From positions 1 through 64,000 of the forward strand of contig JAIPDL010000005.1 of NCBI GenBank assembly GCA_021737695.1: a DNA stretch of 64,000 nucleotides, read 5' to 3'. Numbering within the stretch: position 1 is the first letter of the stretch; the number at the start of each line of letters is the position of its first letter. Below are positions 1 through 8,674 of the stretch, one piece after another. The notes under the pieces are model-generated. The model ran no database searches. It was given only the letters and a program-made list of their open reading frames with translations, and was not told the DNA's origin. Both the position numbers and the translations under genes were made by a program. The stretch comes from Desulfotignum sp. GTDB taxonomy: Bacteria; Desulfobacterota; Desulfobacteria; Desulfobacterales; Desulfobacteraceae.

Positions 1-123
1 TTCTTGACATTTGCCACAAACCTGATACATAAATGGCTGCGATTTGGTCTGAAAAATCCTAATTCGCAGCTGACATCGGACTAAATTTTGGTGGAGTGAC
101 ATTTTTCTGGGAATTTTAGACCT

Positions 124-1539
124 TCACTGAGAATTGCTGGATTTAGTGGCTTCATCTGCTTCACCGACCATGAAATCATAATCACATGTCATGCCGCTGG
201 ATGAGGCAATGACCTTTACTTTTCCTTTATCATTAAACTCGACCTGACCATCGGATACGCTGGCAATGACCGGGTTGTTGGTGACCCAGACGATCTCAAG
301 AAAATCAAGCAGAGACAGATTGACGTTTTCTCCTTTGTTGTTTTTATAATTGACATACAGATGAATGATTTCATCGACATCATAATAGTCCTTGTCAGGG
401 CTTCCCTCTGCCAGGTATATCTGAAGGCTTGAGTAAGGCTGACCTGAATACGGATCTGAAGGAATTGTCGTGGTGGTGGTTGGAGGAACTGTGGTAGTAG
501 TGGTTGTCATGGTGGTGGTGGTAGTTGTAGTAGTTGAAGGTAATGTCGTAGTAGTGGTCGTTGGGGGTATTGTGGTCGTGGTGGTTGGTGGAACTGTGGT
601 GGTGGTCGTTGGGGGTAATGTTGTTGTTGTGGTCGTGGTGGTGGTGGTCGTGGTTATCACTTTTTTGACCAGCACAGCACTGACCGTCTTGACCGGGCTG
701 AGGTTCCCGGCGATGTCCCTGGCCTGGACATGGAGATACCATGTTCCGTCAACGCCCGATTTTTCAGCCGTCTTCGTGTTCTTGAATACTCCACTGGGGC
801 TCCATGTCTTCTCCTGATTGACGGCAAAGCGAAAGAAGGCCTCTTCATCAGCGCTCCAGGACCAGGTCACGCTTTCCTGCAGGCTGTTGTCATCACTCAG
901 ACCTTGAATGACAGGGGGAGTCAGGTCAATGACAAAAGGGCCGACATGGGTCACCGGGCTGAGCGCCCCATTATTGTCTACAAACACAAGATGGAAGTAA
1001 TGATTGCCTTCCGGTAAAGCCGGACTCGTGGCAGTGCTGTTGGTGCTGTCAACAGCGGCATCCGGTTCAGTCTGGGATGCCTTGTCCCAGACATAAGAGT
1101 ACCCTGCTTCATAGCCGTCTGGTTCCCAGGTAATGGTGATCGTATTGTCATTGCTCTGGGTATTGGTTTGAATGGACGAAGAAACAATGACCGGCGGATA
1201 TTTGACAGGGTTGAGGGGTTTATTCCAGGTGATATCGGCTGAATCTACCAGAATGTCCAGGTCGGTGACTGCCGGGGCATCAGAGGGATCGTCTGCCCCT
1301 GCAGTCAGGGACAACGTTTTTTTCCAGGTGATATCTGCCTCAGCGGTCATGATGTCCAGATCCGTGACTGCCGGGGCATCGGAAGGGTCAGTGGCGCCTG
1401 CGCTTAGGGACAGGGGTTTGGACCACACGATGTCGACATCTGATATTTGTAAGGTAGAAGCGATGGAAAACGGGCAGATCACCATTGAAAAAAATAACGG
1501 GAAAGCAATGGAAAAAGAATAATAAACGAATTTACACAT
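124..1539 (-). CDS. secreted Thr-rich protein with N-terminal repeats and C-terminal BIG2-like domain
   Basis: Not a protein I recognise as a whole. I chose the ATG at 1539, which has GGTGGA eight bases upstream; a GTG at 1551 is an alternative. A signal peptide is followed by three copies of a short repeat of about 40 residues (pattern DxxITWxKxLSLxAGAxDPSDAPAVTDLDI). Two Ig/Fn3-like segments follow, one of them matching 'DLTPPVI...WSADEEAFF'. Next comes a long low-complexity linker of Thr runs broken by VPP, IPP or LPP, typical of extended extracellular linkers. The last ~90 residues contain 'WVTNNPVIASVSDG', which resembles the BIG2-like domain placed before the caspase-like domains of the proteins at 13.8-24 kb. 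That supports membership of the same secreted set. No enzymatic domain is visible. It is the last gene of a minus-strand run, 17 bases after the 276-aa gene. Confidence 0.75.
   Translation of the reverse strand: MCKFVYYSFSIAFPLFFSMVICPFSIASTLQISDVDIVWSKPLSLSAGATDPSDAPAVTDLDIMTAEADITWKKTLSLTAGADDPSDAPAVTDLDILVDSADITWNKPLNPVKYPPVIVSSSIQTNTQSNDNTITITWEPDGYEAGYSYVWDKASQTEPDAAVDSTNSTATSPALPEGNHYFHLVFVDNNGALSPVTHVGPFVIDLTPPVIQGLSDDNSLQESVTWSWSADEEAFFRFAVNQEKTWSPSGVFKNTKTAEKSGVDGTWYLHVQARDIAGNLSPVKTVSAVLVKKVITTTTTTTTTTTTLPPTTTTTVPPTTTTTIPPTTTTTTLPSTTTTTTTTMTTTTTTVPPTTTTTIPSDPYSGQPYSSLQIYLAEGSPDKDYYDVDEIIHLYVNYKNNKGENVNLSLLDFLEIVWVTNNPVIASVSDGQVEFNDKGKVKVIASSSGMTCDYDFMVGEADEATKSSNSQ
470..660. repeat. 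simple-sequence tract encoding poly-Thr linker
   Basis: A tract dominated by GTG/GTA/GTT triplets on the plus strand, read as ACC/ACT/ACA Thr codons on the coding minus strand. VPP, IPP or LPP tripeptides interrupt it every 5-10 residues. It lies inside the Thr-rich secreted protein, and its length could vary between strains by replication slippage. Confidence 0.85.
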
Positions 1540-1556
1540 AATATTTTCCACCGGTT

Positions 1557-2387
1557 TTATTTTTTATACACAAAAATGACCCCGCCGAATCCATGATACT
1601 CTTCATCACCTTCTATTCGAACCGTATAAGGAAGGTTTGAATTCAAATATGAAGAAGGAATGTCTGAAAAAAAGCCTTCATAAGATTTAGCATAACTGTA
1701 GTTCACAGATTCTATTTGATCATCATTGATAAAATAATATGCCGTACTATAAGATCTTGCCAAGTAATATTCTGACGTATACAGGGTGATATCTTCAGGA
1801 ATAAGATACGTAAATTCACAATCATTAGTCCAGGAATCTACATAATCGTCTGCTTGTTTAAGTGATATGAGCAGGGCATTTGCCTCTGGATGAGCAAAGT
1901 CATAAAATTGAATGGCGTCTTGATAGTTGGAAAAATATGTATCCAGGGCAACAATCGCTTTAGAAAGACTGCTTTCGACCTTTGTCAATCCAAGGGTATT
2001 CTTTTCAAAATCGACATTGGCAGGGATAATTATGTTGGCAGTATCATCCGTTTTTTTGATATAGGAGATGATCCAGCCGTCCATGCCGGCATAGATTCCA
2101 ATATCAACATTGTCAATCGTATGATACCCTGAAACAAAGTTGTCGTCCGAATTTTTCGTACTGTCAAATGTGAGCAGGATTTGAAACAACTCGCTGCTGG
2201 TCAACTCCCCGACATTGACATAGGCGGCTATGCCTGCCTCCGAGCTTGGAAATGTGGTTTCGCTGGTCACCTTGAAAAGACCGGGTTTTTCCAGGGGAAT
2301 TTGCCCGGCCAAAGAACAGGTCACGGCAAAACCACAAAGATACGCCATCGACATTAAAAAGCTGAAACAGGTTTTTATGCTGAGCAT
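1557..2387 (-). CDS. hypothetical secreted protein, 276 aa
   Basis: I do not recognise this protein. The ATG at 2387 is preceded by AAGGAGA at ideal spacing. A hydrophobic N-terminus ending near 'CSLAG' looks like a cleaved signal peptide, so it probably acts in the periplasm or outside the cell. The mature part is rich in Ser, Tyr and Asp and ends in 'GFGGVIFVYKK'. I see no catalytic motif, repeat or membrane segment. The gene is more AT-rich than the block at 13.8-24 kb. It starts the two-gene unit that ends with the Thr-rich protein and is preceded by an AT-rich stretch containing a small palindrome. Confidence 0.7.
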   Translation of the reverse strand: MLSIKTCFSFLMSMAYLCGFAVTCSLAGQIPLEKPGLFKVTSETTFPSSEAGIAAYVNVGELTSSELFQILLTFDSTKNSDDNFVSGYHTIDNVDIGIYAGMDGWIISYIKKTDDTANIIIPANVDFEKNTLGLTKVESSLSKAIVALDTYFSNYQDAIQFYDFAHPEANALLISLKQADDYVDSWTNDCEFTYLIPEDITLYTSEYYLARSYSTAYYFINDDQIESVNYSYAKSYEGFFSDIPSSYLNSNLPYTVRIEGDEEYHGFGGVIFVYKK

Positions 2388-2420
2388 GGACGGTCTCCTT
2401 CAGATTGAGTGAATATCGAG

Positions 2421-2437
2421 TATTCAACGCTTGAATA
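2421..2437. promoter_or_regulatory. small palindrome upstream of secreted gene (possible operator)
   Basis: Two perfect 7-base arms (TATTCAA and TTGAATA) flank CGC, with an overlapping GAATA/TATTC pair at 2411-2425. It lies about 35 bases upstream of the start codon at 2387, beside an AT-rich run (2431-2460) that could hold a promoter. The role is only a guess from position. Confidence 0.25.
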
Positions 2438-2479
2438 TATAAAAATATATATGCATATGTGGGGTCAGGTAGTCAAGCA

Positions 2480-2967
2480 TTAAATTCGAACGCGTGACTC
2501 TGTGTCTTCAAGTGTTGTTGATTCCCACTGCCCGTTGGTATTGGCATCCGTAACATACAGGGCTATGCCGGTAAAGGATCAGGCTTTCCCACGATCAGGG
2601 TTCTTCTGACCGTGCCAAGGGACCTGCCCGCCTGCATCCGGTTTAATGGAAGCATTCTGAACGATTTCAGGAATGTCGGTCAGCAAAACCAGGTCATTAT
2701 TCAGAAAAGAACGCCATACCAATGGGTTAGGCAGATTTTTAAAAATAGCTTCCACCTGTCCCATAAATTGATGGGACAGCGCAGATTCACTGCCGGAAAC
2801 AGCTGACCCCCTGTCCCTGCCTCGTCTTATGGAGTCCAGCAATGTCAACGGTGGTTTCAATGGCTTCCAGGGCGGACAGGTCCTTTCTCTGAAGATTTTC
2901 CGCTGCACTCATTCTTCTTGCCTGAGAATCATTCACATCAATGATTTTTGCGGCCCTCTGTCGTCAT
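2480..2967 (-). pseudogene. decayed small gene downstream of transglutaminase protein
   Basis: An ATG at 2967 follows a strong AGGAGGAAAA ribosome-binding site and lies just after the stop of the transglutaminase gene, so this was once a translated operon member. The reading frame is broken. After 'MTTEGRK' the sense continues in another frame ('IDVNDSQARRMSAAENLQRK'), which stops near 2800. Coding-like sequence then resumes in a third frame ('FMGQVEAIFKNLPNPLVWRS') to a stop at 2579, and beyond that stop reads on as 'SFTGIALYVTDANTNGQW' to 2480. The product is unknown. The broken frames match no domain I recognise. Confidence 0.55.
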
Positions 2968-2975
2968 TTTTCCTC

Positions 2976-4583
2976 CTATTCCAGTGTGATGGCCTGCAAT
3001 GCATTCACCCAGAAGCCTTCTCCCGGACTGATGGTTGAAAGCACACCAAAGTCTTTGGCAGCAGCATAATCTCCCTGTGTGTCTTCGCCCGGCAGATACA
3101 CGGCCCAGCCGCCGTCTTTCCACTTCCACACAGAGGCAATATTGGCTTCCTTTCCAAAGATAAGGGTCGTCACATCCACGACCTGGTCGCTCTTAAGGCC
3201 TGCCAGGTTCCAGCCGGAGGTCAAGGACAGGCTGCCAGTGACAGGGACGCCTTCAATGGAAACAGTGTCTGATCCCAGACTGTTTACCCAGAAGCCCTCG
3301 CCCGGATTGATGGTTGAAAGCACACCAAAGTCTTTGGCAGCGGCATACTCTCCCTGTGTGTCTTCGCCCGGCAGATACACGGCCCAGCCGCCATCTTTCC
3401 ACTTCCACACACTGGCAAACCTGGTGTCGTCAGACAGCTTCTTTGCAGCGTTGAATGCAATACCGGCGCTCAATAAATTCCACCCGGAAATGACATTTAG
3501 TTCAATGGTTTCAGAAGAGAGAAACGTAACCGGGGTACTGAACGCCATGCTATTGATTTCATCGCTCTCTTTGACATAGGCAAGATCAATGTTGTCCGTG
3601 GTCCAGGTAATCGTCGGGACTGAAGAACTGCTCGGAAATGAATCAGGCGGAACGATATAATAGTATTGTGATGTTCCAACAATGAGACTGCCTTCATCTT
3701 TTCCCGCGCCATAACTTATTCGACGGGTGTCGATATGATGAAGATCTCTCTGGGGTTCGTATGGCACCCATCCAAGGGATGGATAATAGACCTCTAACCA
3801 GGCATGGGGACCCGGACTCCAGTCGATGGATGTAAAGTTTCCACTTTGATAGGGCAGGGAATAGGGGTTGGACAGGGCAAGCCCGACCACAATCCTTGCC
3901 GGAATTCCCGCAGCCCTCAACAGCGCACCGGCCAGATGAGAAAAATTGGAGCAGTCACCCACTTTATCCGTGTAGGTGGAAACTGCGTCGATATTCGGGT
4001 TTGGCCCGTAGGCAATATTGTCCATGACCCATCCGCATATGGCAGTTGCTGCCTGCCACTGCTGATCAAGGCCATCGGTCAGGTCGTCTGCCAGTGATAT
4101 CAGCATGCTGTTGTCTGACTGGACCTGATCTGTGGCCGCAAGGAACGGGGCAGCATCCTGGGGAATCTGACTGTTGTCAACTGGAAACAGATCGCTTGTC
4201 ACAAATTGATCCCAGTCTGCCGTGGTGGCAATGTCACCGGTGACTTTCCCCTGAATGGTTCCGGATAAAGGGTTGTTCCAGACCAGTTCAACGTATTGAT
4301 TGCCAAAATCGTCCGTCTTTATTTCAGATGAATCTGGCTGAGGGGTGAAAATGATTGTTGGAAAATCAGCACTCTGGCTGTTTATGCCGTAATCATAATT
4401 CTGGGGAAGCGGATAGTTATAAATATATTTTGTGATGCCGGAAGGCATGGAAATTTCAATTTTTTCTTCAAGAGTAAAGGCGGCATTCATGGTTCCGGAA
4501 TAATAATATATATTGGCTGAGGCCGTGCTGCTGATGCCTGCCGCCATACATATACAAAATGCAAGAATAAGAATTTTTTTCAT
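2976..4583 (-). CDS. secreted transglutaminase-like protein with two C-terminal WKW repeats
   Basis: The signal peptide ends near 'STASA', and the ATG abuts the stop of the CAP gene (TAGATG). A transglutaminase-like core (about residues 175-290) shows the Cys motif 'KVGDCSNFSHLAG', the His motif 'GPHAWLEVYYP' and 'WVPYEPQRD' for the acidic residue, so the Cys-His-Asp triad looks intact. Proteins of this superfamily act as peptidases or transamidases. The C-terminus carries two nearly identical copies of the WKW repeat (GWNL ... SVWKWKDGGWAVYLPGEDTQG ... GEGFWVN), ending 'LQAITLE'. The same repeat ends the caspase-like proteins encoded 10-20 kb away, which suggests a common location or partner. 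It probably acts on cell-surface or extracellular peptide bonds; the substrate is unknown. Confidence 0.85.
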   Translation of the reverse strand: MKKILILAFCICMAAGISSTASANIYYYSGTMNAAFTLEEKIEISMPSGITKYIYNYPLPQNYDYGINSQSADFPTIIFTPQPDSSEIKTDDFGNQYVELVWNNPLSGTIQGKVTGDIATTADWDQFVTSDLFPVDNSQIPQDAAPFLAATDQVQSDNSMLISLADDLTDGLDQQWQAATAICGWVMDNIAYGPNPNIDAVSTYTDKVGDCSNFSHLAGALLRAAGIPARIVVGLALSNPYSLPYQSGNFTSIDWSPGPHAWLEVYYPSLGWVPYEPQRDLHHIDTRRISYGAGKDEGSLIVGTSQYYYIVPPDSFPSSSSVPTITWTTDNIDLAYVKESDEINSMAFSTPVTFLSSETIELNVISGWNLLSAGIAFNAAKKLSDDTRFASVWKWKDGGWAVYLPGEDTQGEYAAAKDFGVLSTINPGEGFWVNSLGSDTVSIEGVPVTGSLSLTSGWNLAGLKSDQVVDVTTLIFGKEANIASVWKWKDGGWAVYLPGEDTQGDYAAAKDFGVLSTISPGEGFWVNALQAITLE

Positions 4584-5351
4584 CTAGTTAACCTTAATAT
4601 CAAAATAGTTGGTCTTTCGATATTTTCCGTTTTCATACACCCGGAACAGGAAGCCATATTGGCCATCGCCGAGGTCAAAATCAAAACTCACGGAAAAATT
4701 CTGCGTGGAATCCGGCAGGACGATCTTTGTCTTATCAGACACTTCTGCATCCGGTTCCTGTCCAAAGATCATGTCAACCTTTACCTTGTCCACAGGAGTG
4801 ATTCCCTGGATTGTAATGGATTTTCCGGGGGCCACACCAGAACTGGTCTCCAACTTGAAATTGGTAAATGTTATGACACGCTCCAGCATGTGAATCGTCA
4901 GCCATCTCATGTCATCCCCGGCAGAAAATATCTTGACTCCGGCATGGGTCATCCCAGGTGACAGCAATTTGTCCATTGCACCGGTATCTGATTGAATGAC
5001 GTGTTTCAGGACATCCATCGTACCAGCTGCCACGACAACCAGATGATTCATATCGCTCAGTCTTTTACTCAACGCCCGTTCAAAGGGGGGCTGATACACA
5101 GGCGGGCCATCGTCCACTATTTTTTTTACTGCCATATCCTGGCTGTGTTCTGCTGCCACCTGGGTCAGCAGCGGATCGATCGTTACCTCTGGAATCCCAT
5201 GCTCAGTCCTTAATGTATTGACCAGTTCTACAATTACATTCTCTTCAGCTGTCATGTCTATTCCCATTTCTGCGGAACACTGAGCTTCAACGGGATGAAT
5301 CACTATCCAGCAAATGATTGCTATCATAAGAAAACTTAGACAGTTTTTCAA
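4584..5351 (-). CDS. secreted CAP (SCP/PR-1) domain protein
   Basis: The TTG start at 5351 follows AGGAGG at good spacing, and no in-frame ATG lies nearer. The signal peptide ends near 'VEAQC'. Residues ~35-165 resemble the CAP superfamily: 'LVNTLRTEHGIPEVTIDP' then 'LTQVAAEHSQDMA', and a 'THAGVKIF' segment. The usual second His/Glu motif is weak. The remaining C-terminal ~90 residues look like an all-beta domain ('GKSITIQGITPVDKV'). CAP proteins are secreted and have varied roles. The gene is directly followed by the transglutaminase gene and lies downstream of the CHAT/cyclase gene. Confidence 0.75.
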   Translation of the reverse strand: MKNCLSFLMIAIICWIVIHPVEAQCSAEMGIDMTAEENVIVELVNTLRTEHGIPEVTIDPLLTQVAAEHSQDMAVKKIVDDGPPVYQPPFERALSKRLSDMNHLVVVAAGTMDVLKHVIQSDTGAMDKLLSPGMTHAGVKIFSAGDDMRWLTIHMLERVITFTNFKLETSSGVAPGKSITIQGITPVDKVKVDMIFGQEPDAEVSDKTKIVLPDSTQNFSVSFDFDLGDGQYGFLFRVYENGKYRKTNYFDIKVN

Positions 5352-5485
5352 TTTTCAAACCTCCTGTATGATTAAAAACAAGACAACCTTGAACGCAAGC
5401 AAGTTATCACCCCTTAATATATCTCTTATTCGTTCTGATGTCCATGATCAGGTCTGCAACTCTGTGATCAACAATAAAGAGATCG

Positions 5486-8400
5486 TTATTCTCCATGGAT
5501 GGCTTCCAGGCGGAGTCCCTCCTGGAGCGTATTTTTGCCTGCCACTATTCTGGAAAGACTGGTATCAGGCTCAACAGAGACTGTTTTTAGAATGACATCT
5601 TTATCAATCACCTTGAATCGCTGGCCTTCCCTGACTCCGGAATTTTGTCCTGCATTCAATCGGATCCCACTGTCTCCTATCTCTGAGATCCTGGTTCGCA
5701 GCGGGTAAAGTGTTTCTATTTTTTCCAAAAGCGTTTTGGATAATCGATCTGCCAGCACGGATGCGGGTACGGCGCTTCCAACGGATTCATTGACTGCGGC
5801 AGAAATCTTCCCTGTCTCCGTTTCGATAATGCGGAGTGATACCTGGGTCTGGGGACCGGAGTATATGATCTTACCGGAAATGATGAGCCTGGCCGCAATA
5901 ATCCTTCCCAGGGACAATGCCGTGCCTGGATCTGTCAGCTTGGAAACGCCCAGTTTTAATTCTCCCAACAGTGTTTCCAGAAGTGCCCGCTCGACTAACT
6001 GAATCCGGCCGCTCTGGATGATCTGATCCGTAATGGCAGCGGTAAGCAGCCGGTCATCACCTTCCTGAAGGGAGTATCCATGGGTTGCAAAATCCATCAG
6101 CCAAAGGGTTAAAGGGGGAGACGTCCAGTTGTCAGAAGGTGGGACCCGGGCAGGCGTTTTCATGCTTTCCAGCAGGTCCTTGACCATGTTATCGATGTGT
6201 TCCTGCTTTTCCCGATCCCCTGCCAAAGCAACTTTCCTGCTGGTTTCTTTGGTCATCGCCGCAAGGGCCTGATCGTTGGGCGCAAATTTCCCTGCCTTTC
6301 CCAGCAATGCCAGGGCCTGGTTGTAATCTCCGCTGTCTTCAAGCAGAAATGCCTGGGACAGGTATCCCGTGCTGCTCTCCGGGGCGGCATCCGTGGCCTG
6401 CTGATAATACTTCATGGCTGCGTCCGGCTGTTGTTGAACTGAGGCGATGCGGCCCAGACCGGCAAAGGCCTCGGCCTTTTGCAAATCGGTGCCATTTGTA
6501 GCGGCAAGCGCACGTTGATAGGCGGCTGCTGCCGCATTCAGATCTCCCTTTCTCATATAGATGTTTCCGGCAATCAGATAGGGCAAACGAACATCCGGGC
6601 TTTTTTCCTCGATAAGACGGCAGGCATTCAATGCCTCCTCGAAATGGCCCTGGGTGTAATAGGTCAGGGCGGCTTTTTCATATTCCTGGGTCCCCTGCCT
6701 CAACAGCCCTGGATACCCCCAAAGCATGACAGCAGCCAACAGGATAATCCCGGCAGCCACGGCCCACCAGGCCCGCTTTTTTCTTGAAACTTGGGGTTCT
6801 GCAAAATCAATGACCTCTTCACTGGCCCTGACGCCTGCTTCTGTCTTGGAAATACGGGCCATCCCGGGTTTGTCATCCTGAAAGACCCGGGCATGCCGGT
6901 CATTCTCCCCCACTTCCTTGATTTGATCCATATAATTGAAGGTAGGATCTCCGTACAGAAGATAACTTGCCCAGACGATATTTTCCTCTCCATATTGCTT
7001 GATCAAAGCAGCCCGTGCATTCCGTATGGCCTCACCCGTCGTCATTCCCAACAATAACTGTTGATAAAATTCCAGGGCAAAATAACTGCTGGGTTCATCC
7101 AGTATCTCCCAGAAGGTTCCCACATAATGTTTGACACCTGTTAAAAGAAAGGCATTGGCCAATCCAAATATCTTATCCTGAAAATGCCCTTTTAATGCCC
7201 ATTCATTGGTGCGGGCTGACTGGCATGCATTTGCAAAAATAAGAGCGGGCATGGCGGCAGCACCGGCCATTTTTGTAATGTCGCTGGCTTTAAAGGTGCA
7301 TTTGGTCAATTGCCATCCGCTTTTTTCCGGATTTTCAGCGTTGTAATCCGCATGGCCGGCAAAATGAACAAAATCAAAATTTCTGATCTTTCCCTTGATA
7401 AAATCTGAAGTGATGTCACCAGAATGTAAAGATACATCAATAAAATCCTTGTCCTTGTCCATATAATCGCGCACCTGAGTGCCCTCTGCATAGGCGCCCT
7501 TTAAATCACCCTTGGGATCTGCCAGTATCAACATCTTCAGGGGCGGGGCCAAAACCCGGTTCCTGATACCCGGAACAGTCTGCCGGGTCCTGACAAGTCG
7601 CCCCATATTGAACCGCTGGCAAAGGAACTGCTGACCATCATTGAGCAATTCCCAGGGGACCTGAACCAGTCGCTCATCAAGGTTCAGGCTAAGATATTCT
7701 GTCGTGGTGTTTTTGATTTTCTCTTTGATCGTATGGGTGAACAGCTCATCGTAAAAGACCTGGCCAACTTCTCTGAGCTTTACCAGTATCTCACGGGGCA
7801 CACTGCCCCTGCGGCTGGCATTATTCAAAATATCCACCATCTCAAGGCATCGCGATTCAATCCATTCAATGGAAACAGGGATCTCTTCATAGTGCCGGAT
7901 CGTACTCGCCTCACCTGTCATCTGCTCGCAGGCGCTGATCTTGAGCCTGTCTCCCTCCCGGGTCACCTCAAGACAAAACACCTTAAGAGGCTGCCTGGAT
8001 TTCTTTTCAGTCAGGGTCTCATGGGATCGAACCTTTGGTGCAATATCGGTCAGACGATCCTCGTCTTTCCAGACCACACGATAGAGATCCAGGCGCCTGG
8101 CTTTACCCGATACCTGGACCGATTCGTGGCGCCTGCACAGAATATCATCTCTTCCCCGCACCTGCTCATAGACCACCTTGGATATCAGTATCTGATCCGC
8201 TCCGGCCGCCGACTGGATACGAGAGGCAACATTGACAACATCCCCATAGACATCCGCCTCTTCCACCAGGGCTTCCCCAACGTTGATCCCGATCTTGACA
8301 TGAATCCTGTCTTTAGATCCTGCCTGGCTGTTATACGCATGCAACCCGTTCTGGATTGCCACAGCTGTTTTAACCGCAGCCAATGACGATGAAAAGGAGA

Positions 8401-8674
8401 CCATAACAGCATCCCCTATCGTCTTAATCAGCACACCCCCGTATTTTTCAATCTGAAGAAATACAATATCATTATGTCGCCTGAGCATGGCCCGGCCGCT
8501 GATATCACCCCTGGTGTCTGTATATTTCGTATAGCCGCAAATATCACTGAAAAGAATGACCACTTCTTTTTTGAAACGCTCCTGGAGCACCTGATCCAGA
8601 CGATCACGCTCCCGCAGAATGCTTTCAATATTGTTGGATATGTCCTCTGCCTCTTTATTCTTATCATCCATCAT
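5486..8674 (-). CDS. class III nucleotide cyclase - CHAT protease - TM - TPR - CsgG-like fusion protein
   Basis: I chose the ATG at 8674, which has AGGG nine bases upstream and overlaps the anti-sigma gene by 11 bases (about 1,062 aa). In order: a class III cyclase (about residues 30-205) with 'FSDICGYT', 'KTIGDAVMVSF', 'GDVVNVASR' (metal Asp residues, Lys and Asp typical of ATP selectors, and the Asn/Arg transition-state pair all present); a CHAT caspase-like protease (about 378-576) with the His motif 'FAGHAD' and the Cys motif 'ANACQSA'; a basic stretch (RKKR) and a transmembrane helix near 633-655; TPRs (about 660-830); and a CsgG/FlgO-like domain (about 850-990) with 'IQLVERALLETLL' and 'LGRIIAARLIISGK'. 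By the positive-inside rule, the cyclase and CHAT domains should be cytoplasmic and the TPR/CsgG part periplasmic. It could therefore relay an envelope signal to cAMP production or proteolysis; both outputs are inferred. It follows an ECF sigma factor and an anti-sigma gene. Confidence 0.88.
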   Translation of the reverse strand: MMDDKNKEAEDISNNIESILRERDRLDQVLQERFKKEVVILFSDICGYTKYTDTRGDISGRAMLRRHNDIVFLQIEKYGGVLIKTIGDAVMVSFSSSLAAVKTAVAIQNGLHAYNSQAGSKDRIHVKIGINVGEALVEEADVYGDVVNVASRIQSAAGADQILISKVVYEQVRGRDDILCRRHESVQVSGKARRLDLYRVVWKDEDRLTDIAPKVRSHETLTEKKSRQPLKVFCLEVTREGDRLKISACEQMTGEASTIRHYEEIPVSIEWIESRCLEMVDILNNASRRGSVPREILVKLREVGQVFYDELFTHTIKEKIKNTTTEYLSLNLDERLVQVPWELLNDGQQFLCQRFNMGRLVRTRQTVPGIRNRVLAPPLKMLILADPKGDLKGAYAEGTQVRDYMDKDKDFIDVSLHSGDITSDFIKGKIRNFDFVHFAGHADYNAENPEKSGWQLTKCTFKASDITKMAGAAAMPALIFANACQSARTNEWALKGHFQDKIFGLANAFLLTGVKHYVGTFWEILDEPSSYFALEFYQQLLLGMTTGEAIRNARAALIKQYGEENIVWASYLLYGDPTFNYMDQIKEVGENDRHARVFQDDKPGMARISKTEAGVRASEEVIDFAEPQVSRKKRAWWAVAAGIILLAAVMLWGYPGLLRQGTQEYEKAALTYYTQGHFEEALNACRLIEEKSPDVRLPYLIAGNIYMRKGDLNAAAAAYQRALAATNGTDLQKAEAFAGLGRIASVQQQPDAAMKYYQQATDAAPESSTGYLSQAFLLEDSGDYNQALALLGKAGKFAPNDQALAAMTKETSRKVALAGDREKQEHIDNMVKDLLESMKTPARVPPSDNWTSPPLTLWLMDFATHGYSLQEGDDRLLTAAITDQIIQSGRIQLVERALLETLLGELKLGVSKLTDPGTALSLGRIIAARLIISGKIIYSGPQTQVSLRIIETETGKISAAVNESVGSAVPASVLADRLSKTLLEKIETLYPLRTRISEIGDSGIRLNAGQNSGVREGQRFKVIDKDVILKTVSVEPDTSLSRIVAGKNTLQEGLRLEAIHGE

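Noticed and set aside
470-660. Repetitive GTGGTGG tract as a CRISPR or structural repeat
   Set aside because: It has no spaced unique spacers and simply encodes Thr-Pro linkers.
395-817. Two antisense frames (His/Asn-rich and Val-rich) across the Thr-coding tract
   Set aside because: They are mirror readings of the triplet repeats of the Thr-rich protein, with no ribosome-binding site and no complex composition.
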